Under the pieces are notes generated by a model, which did no database searches, had not been told where the DNA came from, and saw nothing but the letters and a program-made list of their open reading frames with translations. The translations under genes and the position numbers were made by a program. DNA of 57,822 nucleotides from an uncultured Bacilli bacterium (GTDB taxonomy: Bacteria; Bacillota_I; Bacilli_A; RF39; UBA660), in assembly GCA_947598285.1 (NCBI GenBank), contig CANQFE010000003.1, positions 1-57,822 on the forward strand, given 5' to 3'. Below, in pieces: positions 18,076 to 28,651 of this stretch. How positions within the stretch are numbered: the stretch's first letter is position 1; every line of letters begins with the position of its first letter.

Positions 18076-18882
18076 TTATAATTTATAAATAAAATCTTTC
18101 TTTTTAAAATATAGTAAACAAATGCCTATAATTCCTAAAAAAATTAAAACATAGGGAAAACTTTCTCCAGTTTGAGGATTTTCTATCTCATCATCATTTT
18201 TTGTAGAAGAATTTGTATTTGTTTCAGGATCCGTATCTTGAGTCTCTGGTTCTATACTTGATACATCAATATTAAATTTATTTAAATCTACACTATAAGA
18301 AATAATATATGCGATTGATGCATTACCATGCTCATTTGTTTCCTCATAATCTTCAATAACAGCACTAATACCATACTTTTCAGCAGAAGGATCTATATAA
18401 GTACCACTTTGACTAGAGTTATCTAATGTCATATTTGAAAACTTTAAAAAATCACTATCACTATATCCTTTTGTTAATGAAATTGCATGCACCATCTGAT
18501 TTATTAAGGAAATATCTATAAGAAAACTAGAAAATGATTCAAAATAATGACTTATATCTTCTCTATATTCTTTCTCTTTTGCTCTTTCATCACCATAATA
18601 AGTTAAGATATCATTTTCTAACGTAATAGTCCGTTTAAAATTAATATTTTCTTCTCCTTCGGCCGTAATCAAGATATTATTTCCCTCAACCGTAGTCACT
18701 ATTTTATCTATAAAATCTTTATAGGATTCTTGATCCGAATCATCCTCTTCTGAAGGAACAATTTTTTTAAAATTACTTTCGATATCTTCTATCTTATATT
18801 CTTGAGCGTATACTTCTAAAGGGCCTATCAGCAAACTCAATATAAGTAATATCATAAATATAACTCTATTTTTCAAACTCAT
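18076..18882 (-). CDS. Secreted, wall-anchored protein with NPQTGE sorting motif
   Basis: Signal peptide; C-terminal IENPQTGESFPYVLIFLGIIGICLLYFKKKDFIYKL. Confidence 0.72.
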   Translation of the reverse strand: MSLKNRVIFMILLILSLLIGPLEVYAQEYKIEDIESNFKKIVPSEEDDSDQESYKDFIDKIVTTVEGNNILITAEGEENINFKRTITLENDILTYYGDERAKEKEYREDISHYFESFSSFLIDISLINQMVHAISLTKGYSDSDFLKFSNMTLDNSSQSGTYIDPSAEKYGISAVIEDYEETNEHGNASIAYIISYSVDLNKFNIDVSSIEPETQDTDPETNTNSSTKNDDEIENPQTGESFPYVLIFLGIIGICLLYFKKKDFIYKL

Positions 18883-19013
18883 GAACCTCTTTTCATCTTA
18901 TATTTTATCTAAGTGTATTTCTTTAAGTCAATATTTTAAAAAATATCTTTACATAAAATAGGTACTTTTTGACGTGTTTGTTATCTTGTATGTAATTTCT
19001 AAATAAAAAAAAC

Positions 19014-19045
19014 GGCACTTAATCTTTCTTTGAAAGTTAAATGCC
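19014..19045 (-). terminator. Terminator after ABC permease; GGCAYTTAA-type hairpin family
   Basis: GGCATTTAACTTTCAAAGAAAGATTAAGTGCC followed by T run on the minus strand. Confidence 0.7.
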
Positions 19046-19092
19046 AACCAAAAATATATGGCTTTCTTCATTTGTATTCAAGATATCATTTT

Positions 19093-22000
19093 TTAGTCTA
19101 CACTTTTTAAACTTGCTATCATATCTATTTTTTTCAAATGAAAATGAATGACAAAATTGACAATGAAAGTAAAAGTAATGGTAATCAATGCTGTATATAA
19201 ATAACTGTAGATACTAATGTGATGAATAAATCTTGCTTTTTCAATTTCAACAGTTGTAATGACATAATTTGTTAAGAAATATCCAGCAATACACCCTAGC
19301 AAAATACCAAACAAAGTAAAAATAATATTTTCTTTGGTAATATAATGATCTACTTCTTTATCATAAAATCCTAATACTTTTAATGTTGAAATTTCTCTTT
19401 TTCGTTCATTAATGTTAATATTGGATAAATTATAAAGTACAACAAATGATAGTATTGCCGATAAAACTAAAATAATAATGACTACTTTATTTAAGGAAGT
19501 TAACATATCTTTTACTTTTAAAAGCATATCTTCTGTATAAGATATATTTAATACTTCTTCATGATTTAAAAGTTCACTTGCAAAGGCATCTTTTTCTTCT
19601 TTTGTCATATCATTTAATTTTAAATAAGCACTGTTAGTATTTGATTTTGTTTTCATGGAGTCTTCATCTATATAAATATAATGATTTAAATAATTTTTGG
19701 TGATCCCACTTATTTGATATTCATAAGAATTGTTATTTTCATCCATCCATGTAATGGTATCTCCTACATTTAATTTTTTTAAATCTGCTAATTTATCAGT
19801 AATAATGACACTTTCTTTTTGGAGAGTTATTTTTCTATTTTCCTTATTTTGCAAATTCACAATTTCATCGATTTCATCACTTTTTGCTGCAAATAAAATG
19901 GCATCTATATTATCTACTTTAACATTTTGATTTACTGCTTTTACTACTTTTTTTATTTTTGGATTTTCAAAAAGTTTAGAATCTATTGGTTTTTCTGAAT
20001 TTAAATATACCATACCATCATAATGAAATGTTTCTTTAAATTGTAAGTTGGCGATGTCAATAATGGCATCTCTAATGCCAAAACCACAAAGCATAATCGC
20101 GCTGCACCCAGTAATACCTATGATTGTTGCAATTCCTCTTTTTTTATAACGAAATAAATTTCGGAATGTCACTTTATTGGAAAAGCTTAGTCTTTTCCAG
20201 AACCACTTACAATTTTCTAAAAAAATTCGTTTTCCTTTTTTAGGAGCTTTGGGACGCATTAATTCAGAAGGTTTTTCTTTTAATACTTTTTCTACTGTAA
20301 ATATCGTGGTACCACCAATACAGAAAAAAGATAAAATTAAACTAAAGAAAATAATTCCTAAATTTAAACCAATTTTAAAGTTTGGAACATGAAATAACAT
20401 AGAATAGATATTAAAAATCATTGTTGGTAAAATGATAATTCCTAATATTCCCCCAATTATTCCTCCTAAAATAGTTGCAATCGATGAAAAAAGTAAATAT
20501 TTATGCAAAATTGAAAAGCTTGTAAAGCCTAATGATTTTAATGTGCCAATTTCAATTCGTTCTTCTTCAACCATTCGATTCATGGAAATTAAACTGACGA
20601 GTATTGCTACGGCAAAAAATACAACGGGAATGATTTGAGATAAATTATTAATACTAGTGATATCATCAATATAATCTTGATAAGTCGTTAAGTCACTTCG
20701 ATCGTAAATATACCAAACTGGTTTTTCTAATGTTTCTAGTTCTTTTTTGGCTTCGTTTATTTTTTCTTCAAATTCTTTTTTAGATTTTTGATAAGCTTGC
20801 ATGGAGTTTTGATATTCTGTTAGACCCTTTTGATAATTTTTTTGACCTATTTGATATTGATTAGTGAAATCTTCTAATTTCTTTTGATTTGCTTCGATTT
20901 CTTTTTTCCCTTCCTTTATTTTTATTTTGGCATTTTGAAGCGAAAGAAGATTTTTTTGTTGTTCTTCCAGAGTTTTTAATTGTTTTAAAGTGTTTTGATA
21001 TTCTAAAGAATTTTCTTTTAAAGTGACAAGTTGTTGATTTAAAAGAGTTATATTTTCATTTGTTTTTTGGAGGAGAGATTCGATTTCAAGGTCGTTTATT
21101 GACATATTTGTTAAGACTTCTTGGAATTTTTTTTCTTCGGTTTCTAATTCTGTTTTCATGGTTTCTAAATTTTTAGAAAATTCAGCAATTTTTTTCTTAG
21201 AATCAGTTAGAGTTTTTTTGTTTGTATTTAATGTTTGTTTGGCTTGATTTAATTTTTTTTCTATAGATGCAAATTCTTTTTGGCCATCTGTTTCTTTTAC
21301 TTCGATTTCTTTTTGGATTTCTTGGTAGAGAAAATCATATCTTGCTTGTTCTCTTTCAGGTTTTTTGGCTTCTATTTTTTGAATTAGTGAATCTACTTCT
21401 TGTAAATAATTTTTTTCTGAAGTTAAGTATTCTTCGGTATTATTTGCTTTTACAAAAATGGCATTCATATAAGCGTTTTTAAAAGCAGACTCTAAAACAT
21501 AAGTATAATAATTAATTGTTCCCATACCAATAGTAGTAGTTCCTCTATTTTGATTTATAGTATCATTATTAAAATAAAGAGCACTGGTAATTGTTCCCAC
21601 TATGGTAAATTCTTTTTCTTTTAAATTTTCTTCATCTATTTTGATGATATCTCCTATTTTATAAGAAGTTTTTTTTAAGAAATTTTCTTCCACAACAATT
21701 TCTTGATTCGATGTTGGAAGTCTTCCTTCTTGTAAAGTAACTGTGTTGATTTTTTGAGGAAGGGATGAAATATTGATAACAAACTCATAATCTTCTTCTT
21801 GAATTAATGTATCTACACTATAAGAACCTTCTACTTGTTTTACATTTTCAATGTTTTTTAATGCTTGAATATCATCTTCAGTAAGCCCTTTGGTTGAAAC
21901 AATTTTAAGATCATAAAATTGATGTTCATCTAAAAATTGATCTAATGTTTTTAGCATATCTGGTTTTACAGATTGAAGACCGGCAAAGACAAAAACTCCT

Positions 22001-22098
22001 AACATACTGATAGTAAATAAAGGAAGAAAACGAGAAAAAGATCTTTTGATTGTTCTAAGACTATTGGTTACAATTCTATTTTTTTTCATTGTTACCAC
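19093..22098 (-). CDS. FtsX-like ABC transporter permease with long coiled-coil extracytoplasmic region
   Basis: Two FtsX-like TM bundles (EERIEIGTLKSLGF; ERKREISTLKVLGFYDKEV) and extended K/E/Q-rich coiled coil. Confidence 0.85.
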   Translation of the reverse strand: MVTMKKNRIVTNSLRTIKRSFSRFLPLFTISMLGVFVFAGLQSVKPDMLKTLDQFLDEHQFYDLKIVSTKGLTEDDIQALKNIENVKQVEGSYSVDTLIQEEDYEFVINISSLPQKINTVTLQEGRLPTSNQEIVVEENFLKKTSYKIGDIIKIDEENLKEKEFTIVGTITSALYFNNDTINQNRGTTTIGMGTINYYTYVLESAFKNAYMNAIFVKANNTEEYLTSEKNYLQEVDSLIQKIEAKKPEREQARYDFLYQEIQKEIEVKETDGQKEFASIEKKLNQAKQTLNTNKKTLTDSKKKIAEFSKNLETMKTELETEEKKFQEVLTNMSINDLEIESLLQKTNENITLLNQQLVTLKENSLEYQNTLKQLKTLEEQQKNLLSLQNAKIKIKEGKKEIEANQKKLEDFTNQYQIGQKNYQKGLTEYQNSMQAYQKSKKEFEEKINEAKKELETLEKPVWYIYDRSDLTTYQDYIDDITSINNLSQIIPVVFFAVAILVSLISMNRMVEEERIEIGTLKSLGFTSFSILHKYLLFSSIATILGGIIGGILGIIILPTMIFNIYSMLFHVPNFKIGLNLGIIFFSLILSFFCIGGTTIFTVEKVLKEKPSELMRPKAPKKGKRIFLENCKWFWKRLSFSNKVTFRNLFRYKKRGIATIIGITGCSAIMLCGFGIRDAIIDIANLQFKETFHYDGMVYLNSEKPIDSKLFENPKIKKVVKAVNQNVKVDNIDAILFAAKSDEIDEIVNLQNKENRKITLQKESVIITDKLADLKKLNVGDTITWMDENNNSYEYQISGITKNYLNHYIYIDEDSMKTKSNTNSAYLKLNDMTKEEKDAFASELLNHEEVLNISYTEDMLLKVKDMLTSLNKVVIIILVLSAILSFVVLYNLSNININERKREISTLKVLGFYDKEVDHYITKENIIFTLFGILLGCIAGYFLTNYVITTVEIEKARFIHHISIYSYLYTALITITFTFIVNFVIHFHLKKIDMIASLKSVD

Positions 22099-22793
22099 TC
22101 GATTTCTTCTACTGGTAATGGTTTAGAATTTTTTTGAATTTCTTCTACCGTGCCATTTTTAAATTTAATGATTTTATCGGCCATTTTGGCAATGGCACTA
22201 TTATGGGTCACAATGACTATGGTGATTTTTTCTTTGTGGCAAGTTTCTTCTAATAATTTTAAAATTTGTTTCCCTGTTTTATCATCTAAAGCACCGGTCG
22301 GTTCATCACATAATAATAATTTGGGATTTTTAGCGATAGCTCTTGCAATTGCAACACGTTGTTGTTCGCCACCAGAAAGTTGTGAAGGAAAATTGTTTTT
22401 CCGTTCATTTAAACCAACTTTATTTAAGACACGATTGGGACTTAAATGATCTTTACATAGTTGAACAGCTAATTCTACATTTTCTAAAGCCGTCAAGTTT
22501 TGAACTAAATTATAAAATTGAAAAACAAAACCAATATCATGTCTGCGATATTTAATTCGTTCTGAGCGAGTTAATTTGGTGATATCTTTTCCATCAATTA
22601 AAACTTCACCACTAGTTACCTCATCCATTCCTCCTAATATGTTTAAACAAGTTGTTTTTCCCGCCCCAGAAGGTCCAAGAATTACAACTAATTCGCCTTT
22701 TTCTATTTCAAAAGAAGCTTCATTTAAAGCATGAATTTCTACTTCACCCATTTGATAAATTTTATTCACTTTTTTAAATTCGATATATGCCAT
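22092..22793 (-). CDS. ABC transporter ATP-binding protein (MacB/LolD type)
   Basis: GPSGAGKTT Walker A, LSGGEQQRVAIARA signature, LLLCDEPTGALD Walker B. Confidence 0.93.
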   Translation of the reverse strand: MAYIEFKKVNKIYQMGEVEIHALNEASFEIEKGELVVILGPSGAGKTTCLNILGGMDEVTSGEVLIDGKDITKLTRSERIKYRRHDIGFVFQFYNLVQNLTALENVELAVQLCKDHLSPNRVLNKVGLNERKNNFPSQLSGGEQQRVAIARAIAKNPKLLLCDEPTGALDDKTGKQILKLLEETCHKEKITIVIVTHNSAIAKMADKIIKFKNGTVEEIQKNSKPLPVEEIEW

Positions 22794-22873
22794 AGTATCT
22801 GTCGCCTCGTCTTTTTAACGGGTTTTATTATAGCACGACTCCCAAAAATAGGCAAATAATAAAAATGATCATC

Positions 22874-22896
22874 AAAAAAGCCTAATTATTTAGGCT
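22874..22896 (-). terminator. Terminator after ftsZ
   Basis: AGCCTAAATAATTAGGCTTTTTT on the minus strand. Confidence 0.75.
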
Positions 22897-22906
22897 CCTC
22901 TTTTTT

Positions 22907-23971
22907 TTAATTTTTATAGCTATCTTTACTTCTTAAGAAAGCTGGAATTTCAAATTCGTTTGTTTCGTCTTCTTCAATTCTTCTTTTTGGTAAAGAATCT
23001 GCACTGTCATCTTTTTCATCTTTGCCATCAAAACCAGTAGCTATGACGGTAACTATTACTTCATCTGTTAAATTAGAATTAGGAATTGCTCCAAAAATAA
23101 TATTGATATCTGAATTTGCGGCTTCTCTTACTGTTTCTACTGCATCTTCAATTTCAAATAAAGTTAAGCTGTCCCCACCAGTGATATTTACAATCGCGTC
23201 TGTGGCTCCATCAATTGTAGTTTCTAATAATGCACTAGAAACGGCTTGTCTTGCAGCTTCTACAGCTCTATTTTCACCAATTCCCATACCAATTCCGATT
23301 AAGGCTGTTCCTGATTTTTCCATTACTGTTTTAATATCAGCAAAATCAAGATTTACAATTCCTGTTACAGCAATTAAATCAGAAATTGATTGAACTCCAC
23401 GATGTAAAACATTATCAACTTCTTTAAATGCATCTTGGAATGATGTTGTTTTATCAATGATTTCTCTTAATCGATCATTTGGAATTACTATTAATGTATC
23501 CACATGTTTTTTTAATTCTTCTACACCGACTAAAGCATGTTCCATTCTTCTTTTGCCTTCAAAGCGAAAAGGTTTGGTTACAATTCCAACGGTTAAAGCT
23601 CCCGTTTCTTGAGCAATCTCAGCAATAATTGGCGCTGCTCCAGTTCCAGTTCCTCCACCTAAACCGCAGGCCACAAAGACCATGTCTGCACCTTTCACGG
23701 CTTCTTCAATTTCTTTTTTACTTTCTAATGCAGCTTCTCTTCCAACTTCCGGATTAGAACCTGCACCTCTTCCGCCAGTAATTGAGGCGCCAATTTGAAT
23801 TTTATTTTTCGCTTTACTAGCATTTAATACTTGTAAATCTGTATTTACGACATAAAACTCTACCCCTTGAACTCCTTCTTCAATCATTCGGTTTACAGCA
23901 TTACAACCGCCACCACCAACACCAAAAACTTTTATTTTTGCTATTGGGTCGATTTTTAAATTATCGTTCAT
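22907..23971 (-). CDS. ftsZ: Cell division protein FtsZ
   Basis: [25 protein letters not shown] motifs; C-terminal IPAFLRSK. Confidence 0.98.
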   Translation of the reverse strand: MNDNLKIDPIAKIKVFGVGGGGCNAVNRMIEEGVQGVEFYVVNTDLQVLNASKAKNKIQIGASITGGRGAGSNPEVGREAALESKKEIEEAVKGADMVFVACGLGGGTGTGAAPIIAEIAQETGALTVGIVTKPFRFEGKRRMEHALVGVEELKKHVDTLIVIPNDRLREIIDKTTSFQDAFKEVDNVLHRGVQSISDLIAVTGIVNLDFADIKTVMEKSGTALIGIGMGIGENRAVEAARQAVSSALLETTIDGATDAIVNITGGDSLTLFEIEDAVETVREAANSDINIIFGAIPNSNLTDEVIVTVIATGFDGKDEKDDSADSLPKRRIEEDETNEFEIPAFLRSKDSYKN

Positions 23972-23983
23972 AAATTATCCTCC

Positions 23984-25237
23984 TTAATTATCAAAAAAGT
24001 ATCCAAATAGTTTTCCTAATATGGAATTTTCTTCAAAACTAAATTTTTTACTTACATTACTTAATTCTTCGGTTTCTTCTTCATTAAAAATTGAAAAATC
24101 ATTCCCTAACATTTTTGTTTTCTCATCATAATATTTGATTAAACCTACCGAGGAAGAATAAATGTTACTTCGAACTCCTAATTCTTTTACAGAAGCAACC
24201 TTTGCATTATGGCCAAATATTTCTTCTACTAATAAAGAAAAATTGGTCATCTCGCTTACTCCACCTGTAATCATTATATAATGAATTTCTTTTTTTGTTA
24301 AGAGATTTATTTCTTTTTTCGCAATTTTTAAAATTTCTTCTATTCTTGAAGAGGCGACAGCACTTGCTTCATATTCACTTACCGTAATATTTTGGCCTTC
24401 TTTGTTCGTAAACTCTTTTTTGATACTTGGACTTACACCTCTTTGATGAGCCATGGCTAGTTCTTTTTTGATTATTTTAGCATCTTTATTTGAAACTTTA
24501 AAAACATAAGCAATATCTTGTAAAATGGAAGAAGATCCCACTTTCAGAACTGAAGTATTTGTTAATAATCCTTTGTTAAAAATGGAAACAGTGGTGGTAT
24601 CAAAGCCGATATTAATAATACCTCCGACAGCTTTTTGAGTAAAAGGCTCTTTTATTTCACAATAATCAGCAATCGAACCTAAAGTAAAATCTATTACTTT
24701 TACGCCAACTTTTTCCAAACATTTTACAATTGGATAAATGTTTTTACGAGGAATTGTGATCACTAAAGATTTTACTATAATTTTTTCAGCATTCTTTCCA
24801 AGTGGATTTTGAACATTTTCTTTTTCATCAAGTTGATACATCATAGGCATAATGCTAACAATTTCTTCATTTGCTTCTATTTTATTATAAGTAGATGCTT
24901 GCATCGCCCGAATAATATCTGCATTTGTTACAATTTGTTCTTCGTTAGTGATGGTACTTTTTCCTTCGGTTAGCATAAAACGGGCATTTTCATTTGGGAC
25001 AGTCACAATGACTTTCGAAATTTTTAAGCCTAGCATATTTTCACATTTTGCTAAAGCTTCTTGTAATTTGGGTATCACAGCATTGGGGTCAATGATAAAA
25101 CCATTTTTGACTCCTTGAGAGGCAATGGTCGATACACTTAAAATGTAAATTTTTCCTTTTAAAGATTCTCCTACTACTAATTTTATTAAGTCCGAACCAA
25201 TATCTATGCCAGCAATGATTTTCCTCATATCCGCCAC
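23984..25237 (-). CDS. ftsA: Cell division protein FtsA
   Basis: IAGIDIGSDLIKLVVGE actin-like fold; upstream of ftsZ. Confidence 0.88.
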   Translation of the reverse strand: MADMRKIIAGIDIGSDLIKLVVGESLKGKIYILSVSTIASQGVKNGFIIDPNAVIPKLQEALAKCENMLGLKISKVIVTVPNENARFMLTEGKSTITNEEQIVTNADIIRAMQASTYNKIEANEEIVSIMPMMYQLDEKENVQNPLGKNAEKIIVKSLVITIPRKNIYPIVKCLEKVGVKVIDFTLGSIADYCEIKEPFTQKAVGGIINIGFDTTTVSIFNKGLLTNTSVLKVGSSSILQDIAYVFKVSNKDAKIIKKELAMAHQRGVSPSIKKEFTNKEGQNITVSEYEASAVASSRIEEILKIAKKEINLLTKKEIHYIMITGGVSEMTNFSLLVEEIFGHNAKVASVKELGVRSNIYSSSVGLIKYYDEKTKMLGNDFSIFNEEETEELSNVSKKFSFEENSILGKLFGYFFDN

Positions 25238-25302
25238 CTATTTTCTAACATATATTATATCGAACTATCCAAGAAAACTCAAGAACTCTTTTGCTTTTTC
25301 TT

Positions 25303-27075
25303 TTAATTCATGCTGCGTTTAAACATTCTTTCTAAATCATAAATTGAAAATTTAATAATAGTAGGTCTACCATGAGGACAATTATAAGGATTATCACAAG
25401 CACATAACTCATTTAATAATTCTTCTTGAGCTTCATGAGAAATATGCATGTTGGCTTTAATCGACATTTTACAAGCCAGTGTAATAGCAATTGATTCATT
25501 AAATTTAATTCGATCAAATCCAGATAGTCCACCAATTATTAAATCAATGATTCTTCGAATACTTTCTTCTTCATGACCTTCTAAAAGCCAAGTTGGATGA
25601 CTCTTAAAAACAAATGTATTCATGCCAAATTCTTCAATGCCAAAGCCCATTTCTTTTAAGATTGATTCACTTTCTTTTAATTTTAAAAATTCACTTTGAG
25701 ATAATTCAATCGTAATTGGAAATAAAAGGTCGGTTGTGGTGACTTGCTTCGCGGCTAAAGATTTCATGTTTCGTTCATAGTTTATTCTTTCTTGAGCGGC
25801 ATGTTGGTCGATTAAAAAAATACCTGTTTCATTTTCAGCGATAATATACGTGCCAAGAGCTAAACCAACGGGATATAATTTTAACTCTTTCATGGAAGGA
25901 TTCGTGATGATTTCTTCTTTTTCGCTTTCTTTTTCCTTTTTTTCAGTCACAGCAAAATCAATTGTTGTTTGGACGCTTTGAGGAACGTATTTAGTTTCTT
26001 CTTCTTTTACTTTGTCTTCTATTATATTTTTTGTAATTTCATTCGAAGCAGGAATTCGTTTAGTTGCATCAGGAATTAATAAATTTTGATAAAGAGCATC
26101 TTTCATTGTAGATATAATTAACTCGGTTAATACATCCATTTTGGACATTTTAATATCTTGTTTGGTGGGATGAATATTTACATCTACTAATGTTGGATCG
26201 GTATTTATTTTTAAGATGACAATTGGAAACTTAATATCAGATTTATAGGTATAATAGGCATCATTAATCGCTTTATTAATTTCATAATTTTTAATCACTC
26301 GATCATTTACAATGGTAATCATATGGTTTCGATTACTTTTTAATATTTCTGGTTTACAAATATAGCCATACAAATCAAAATCATCATTACTATTTTTAAT
26401 TTCAATCATTTTTGATGATACACTAAGGCCATAAATTTCATGAATTGTTTTTAATAAATCACCACTTCCGGAAGTTTTGACAATAGGATGTGAATCATGA
26501 TTCAAGGTAAAAGAGATATGAGGATGAGATAAGGCTAGTTTTTCTACTAAAGAAACACAGCTAGCAAGTTCGGAAGCATCACTTTTTAAATATTTGAGTC
26601 TGGCTGGGGTATTATAAAATAAATTAGTTGCCTCAATTATTGTTCCATTTCTTAAATCAGATGATTCTTCTAATAATTTTTTGCCGCCTTCTAAAACAAT
26701 ATGAGTGCCTGTTTTGCCATTACTGGTTTTTAATTCAACTCTTGATACACTTGCAATGGAAGGTAAAGCTTCACCGCGAAATCCTAAAGTATCAATAAAA
26801 AATAAATCATCTTCTTTATAAATTTTACTTGTGGCATGTCTTTGGAAGGCTAAAATCGCATCTTCTTTTTCCATGCCAATTCCATTATCAATCACTTCAA
26901 TTTTTTTCTTGCCACCCTCTTCTAAATTAATGATGATTGTACTACTTTTTGCATCAATACTATTTTCACATAATTCTTTTACAATGGATGAACATTTTTC
27001 GACAACTTCTCCCGCGGCAATTTTGTTGGCTAGATTTTCACTCATTACTTTTATTTTTCCCATAATAACCTCCAC
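25303..27075 (-). CDS. mutL: DNA mismatch repair protein MutL
   Basis: IAAGEVVEKCSSIVKELCENSIDA, GFRGEALPSIASVS; C-terminal endonuclease-type CPHGRPT. Confidence 0.96.
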   Translation of the reverse strand: MEVIMGKIKVMSENLANKIAAGEVVEKCSSIVKELCENSIDAKSSTIIINLEEGGKKKIEVIDNGIGMEKEDAILAFQRHATSKIYKEDDLFFIDTLGFRGEALPSIASVSRVELKTSNGKTGTHIVLEGGKKLLEESSDLRNGTIIEATNLFYNTPARLKYLKSDASELASCVSLVEKLALSHPHISFTLNHDSHPIVKTSGSGDLLKTIHEIYGLSVSSKMIEIKNSNDDFDLYGYICKPEILKSNRNHMITIVNDRVIKNYEINKAINDAYYTYKSDIKFPIVILKINTDPTLVDVNIHPTKQDIKMSKMDVLTELIISTMKDALYQNLLIPDATKRIPASNEITKNIIEDKVKEEETKYVPQSVQTTIDFAVTEKKEKESEKEEIITNPSMKELKLYPVGLALGTYIIAENETGIFLIDQHAAQERINYERNMKSLAAKQVTTTDLLFPITIELSQSEFLKLKESESILKEMGFGIEEFGMNTFVFKSHPTWLLEGHEEESIRRIIDLIIGGLSGFDRIKFNESIAITLACKMSIKANMHISHEAQEELLNELCACDNPYNCPHGRPTIIKFSIYDLERMFKRSMN

Positions 27076-28047
27076 TTAATTTTTCTTTTGGAAAAAAGAA
27101 GGACAAATATCAATTTCTTCTTCTTTTATCATCCAAAACTTTATTTTTCCTTTTTCTTTGATGGTAAAGAACCCTACTCCTTTTATCATCAGCAAAGTAT
27201 TTTCGGAAACATTTTTTTCTATTTTCTTCGTTTTTGCTATTTCTTCTGGCAGTTTATAAATTTTTTGAAGCATTAATTTTTCACTCCCATACCAAGTAAT
27301 AGAAGATTGTGAAAATTCAAAATAAGCTTGATTTAAATGAAAATAACATTTTTCTTTGATTGGATATGTTTTAGGAAGAATTGTTTTTTGGAAACTCACT
27401 TCTTGAAAGATTTTTTCATTTTGAAACGCATGATAAGTTAATCCAGGAGTATCAATGATATTTATTTCATCTGGCAATTTTATTTTTATAAAATCTAATG
27501 TTGTATTAGGTAGATCACTTACCGTTACTTTTTGGTTCATGTTATAATATTCTAATATCTTTTTTACAATTGAGCTTTTGCCAGCATTAGTGATACCAAC
27601 CAAAAAGATATTTTGACCTTTATATTTTTTCATCTCGGCAATTAATTTTCGTGGTGATGATTTTGAATTAGTAAAGAAAATTGGTTCTGTGATTTCATAA
27701 ATCTCTTGAAGCCATGATTTTATTTTGAGAAAAGAAATGCTTTTGGGAATTATATCAATTTTATTTACAATAAAAATTTTAGGCATCTTAATTCTTTTAT
27801 AATAACGAATTGTTTCGAAATGTAAATTTAAAAAATCAGCAAAAAAGAAAACAATTCCTTTTTGTTTTGCTAATTTTTGAAAAAGTTCTTCATTTTCTTT
27901 GGAAACATAAGCATTTTGATAATCATGATAGTTTTGAATTCTAAAACATCTCATGCAGTAATCCATAGTTTCTTCTTTGGTATACCCTAGTTCATTTTTA
28001 TTTTTGGTTTGTAAAAGTATACCACAGCCAAGACAATGTTTAGTCAT
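27076..28047 (-). CDS. yqeH: YqeH-like circularly permuted ribosome-biogenesis GTPase
   Basis: N-terminal CLGCG..CMRC zinc motif; NKID before GITNAGKSS and DTPG. Confidence 0.85.
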   Translation of the reverse strand: MTKHCLGCGILLQTKNKNELGYTKEETMDYCMRCFRIQNYHDYQNAYVSKENEELFQKLAKQKGIVFFFADFLNLHFETIRYYKRIKMPKIFIVNKIDIIPKSISFLKIKSWLQEIYEITEPIFFTNSKSSPRKLIAEMKKYKGQNIFLVGITNAGKSSIVKKILEYYNMNQKVTVSDLPNTTLDFIKIKLPDEINIIDTPGLTYHAFQNEKIFQEVSFQKTILPKTYPIKEKCYFHLNQAYFEFSQSSITWYGSEKLMLQKIYKLPEEIAKTKKIEKNVSENTLLMIKGVGFFTIKEKGKIKFWMIKEEEIDICPSFFQKKN

Positions 28048-28561
28048 AGTATTCTCCTTTTTTTAACAAACCACGATTTTTAAATCTTAGATAGATAAAA
28101 TGTTCTATAAACCGATTTATTTTCGTAGGAAAATGTTCTTTTTTGCTGATGGGATTGACTAAAATACTGGTAAAACCCATGCGGTTAGCACCCCATATAT
28201 CCGTTAAAAGTTGATCGCCAATACAAGCAACTTCAGTATCTTTTAAATGATATAAATCTAAAATTTTTTGATATTTTTTCTTAAGTGGCTTATGAGATTT
28301 ATAAGCTGAATCAAGATTACATTTTTCTTTAAAAGGTGTCACACGACGTTTGGAAGCATTTGATAAAATGATGGAACGTATTCCTAAATCTTCAATGTAA
28401 AGAAGGAGTTCTAGAAGTTTTTTTTCAGGTGATAAGGTATCTAATGGGGCTAAAGTATTATCTAAATCAAAAATAATACATTTAATTCCTATATTTTTTA
28501 AATTTTGATAATCAATATCATAAATACTTCTTTGATAAATGTCTGGTCGAAATCTTTCCAT
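28040..28561 (-). CDS. yqeG: YqeG-family HAD phosphatase
   Basis: IIFDLDNTLAP, SNA, GDQLLTDIWGANRMG; adjacent to yqeH. Confidence 0.85.
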   Translation of the reverse strand: MERFRPDIYQRSIYDIDYQNLKNIGIKCIIFDLDNTLAPLDTLSPEKKLLELLLYIEDLGIRSIILSNASKRRVTPFKEKCNLDSAYKSHKPLKKKYQKILDLYHLKDTEVACIGDQLLTDIWGANRMGFTSILVNPISKKEHFPTKINRFIEHFIYLRFKNRGLLKKGEYYD

Positions 28562-28651
28562 CTTTATTCACCTTCTTAAATAAGTATATCATGAATCAAA
28601 ATATTTGAAAATTAGAAAATAAACTTTCCTTTAGAGAACTTTTTTTCATCG

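Noticed and set aside
19093-22098. Coiled-coil insert of the ABC permease as a novel system
   Set aside because: FtsX/MacB-like permeases with long coiled coils are common in Firmicutes; nothing else unusual nearby.
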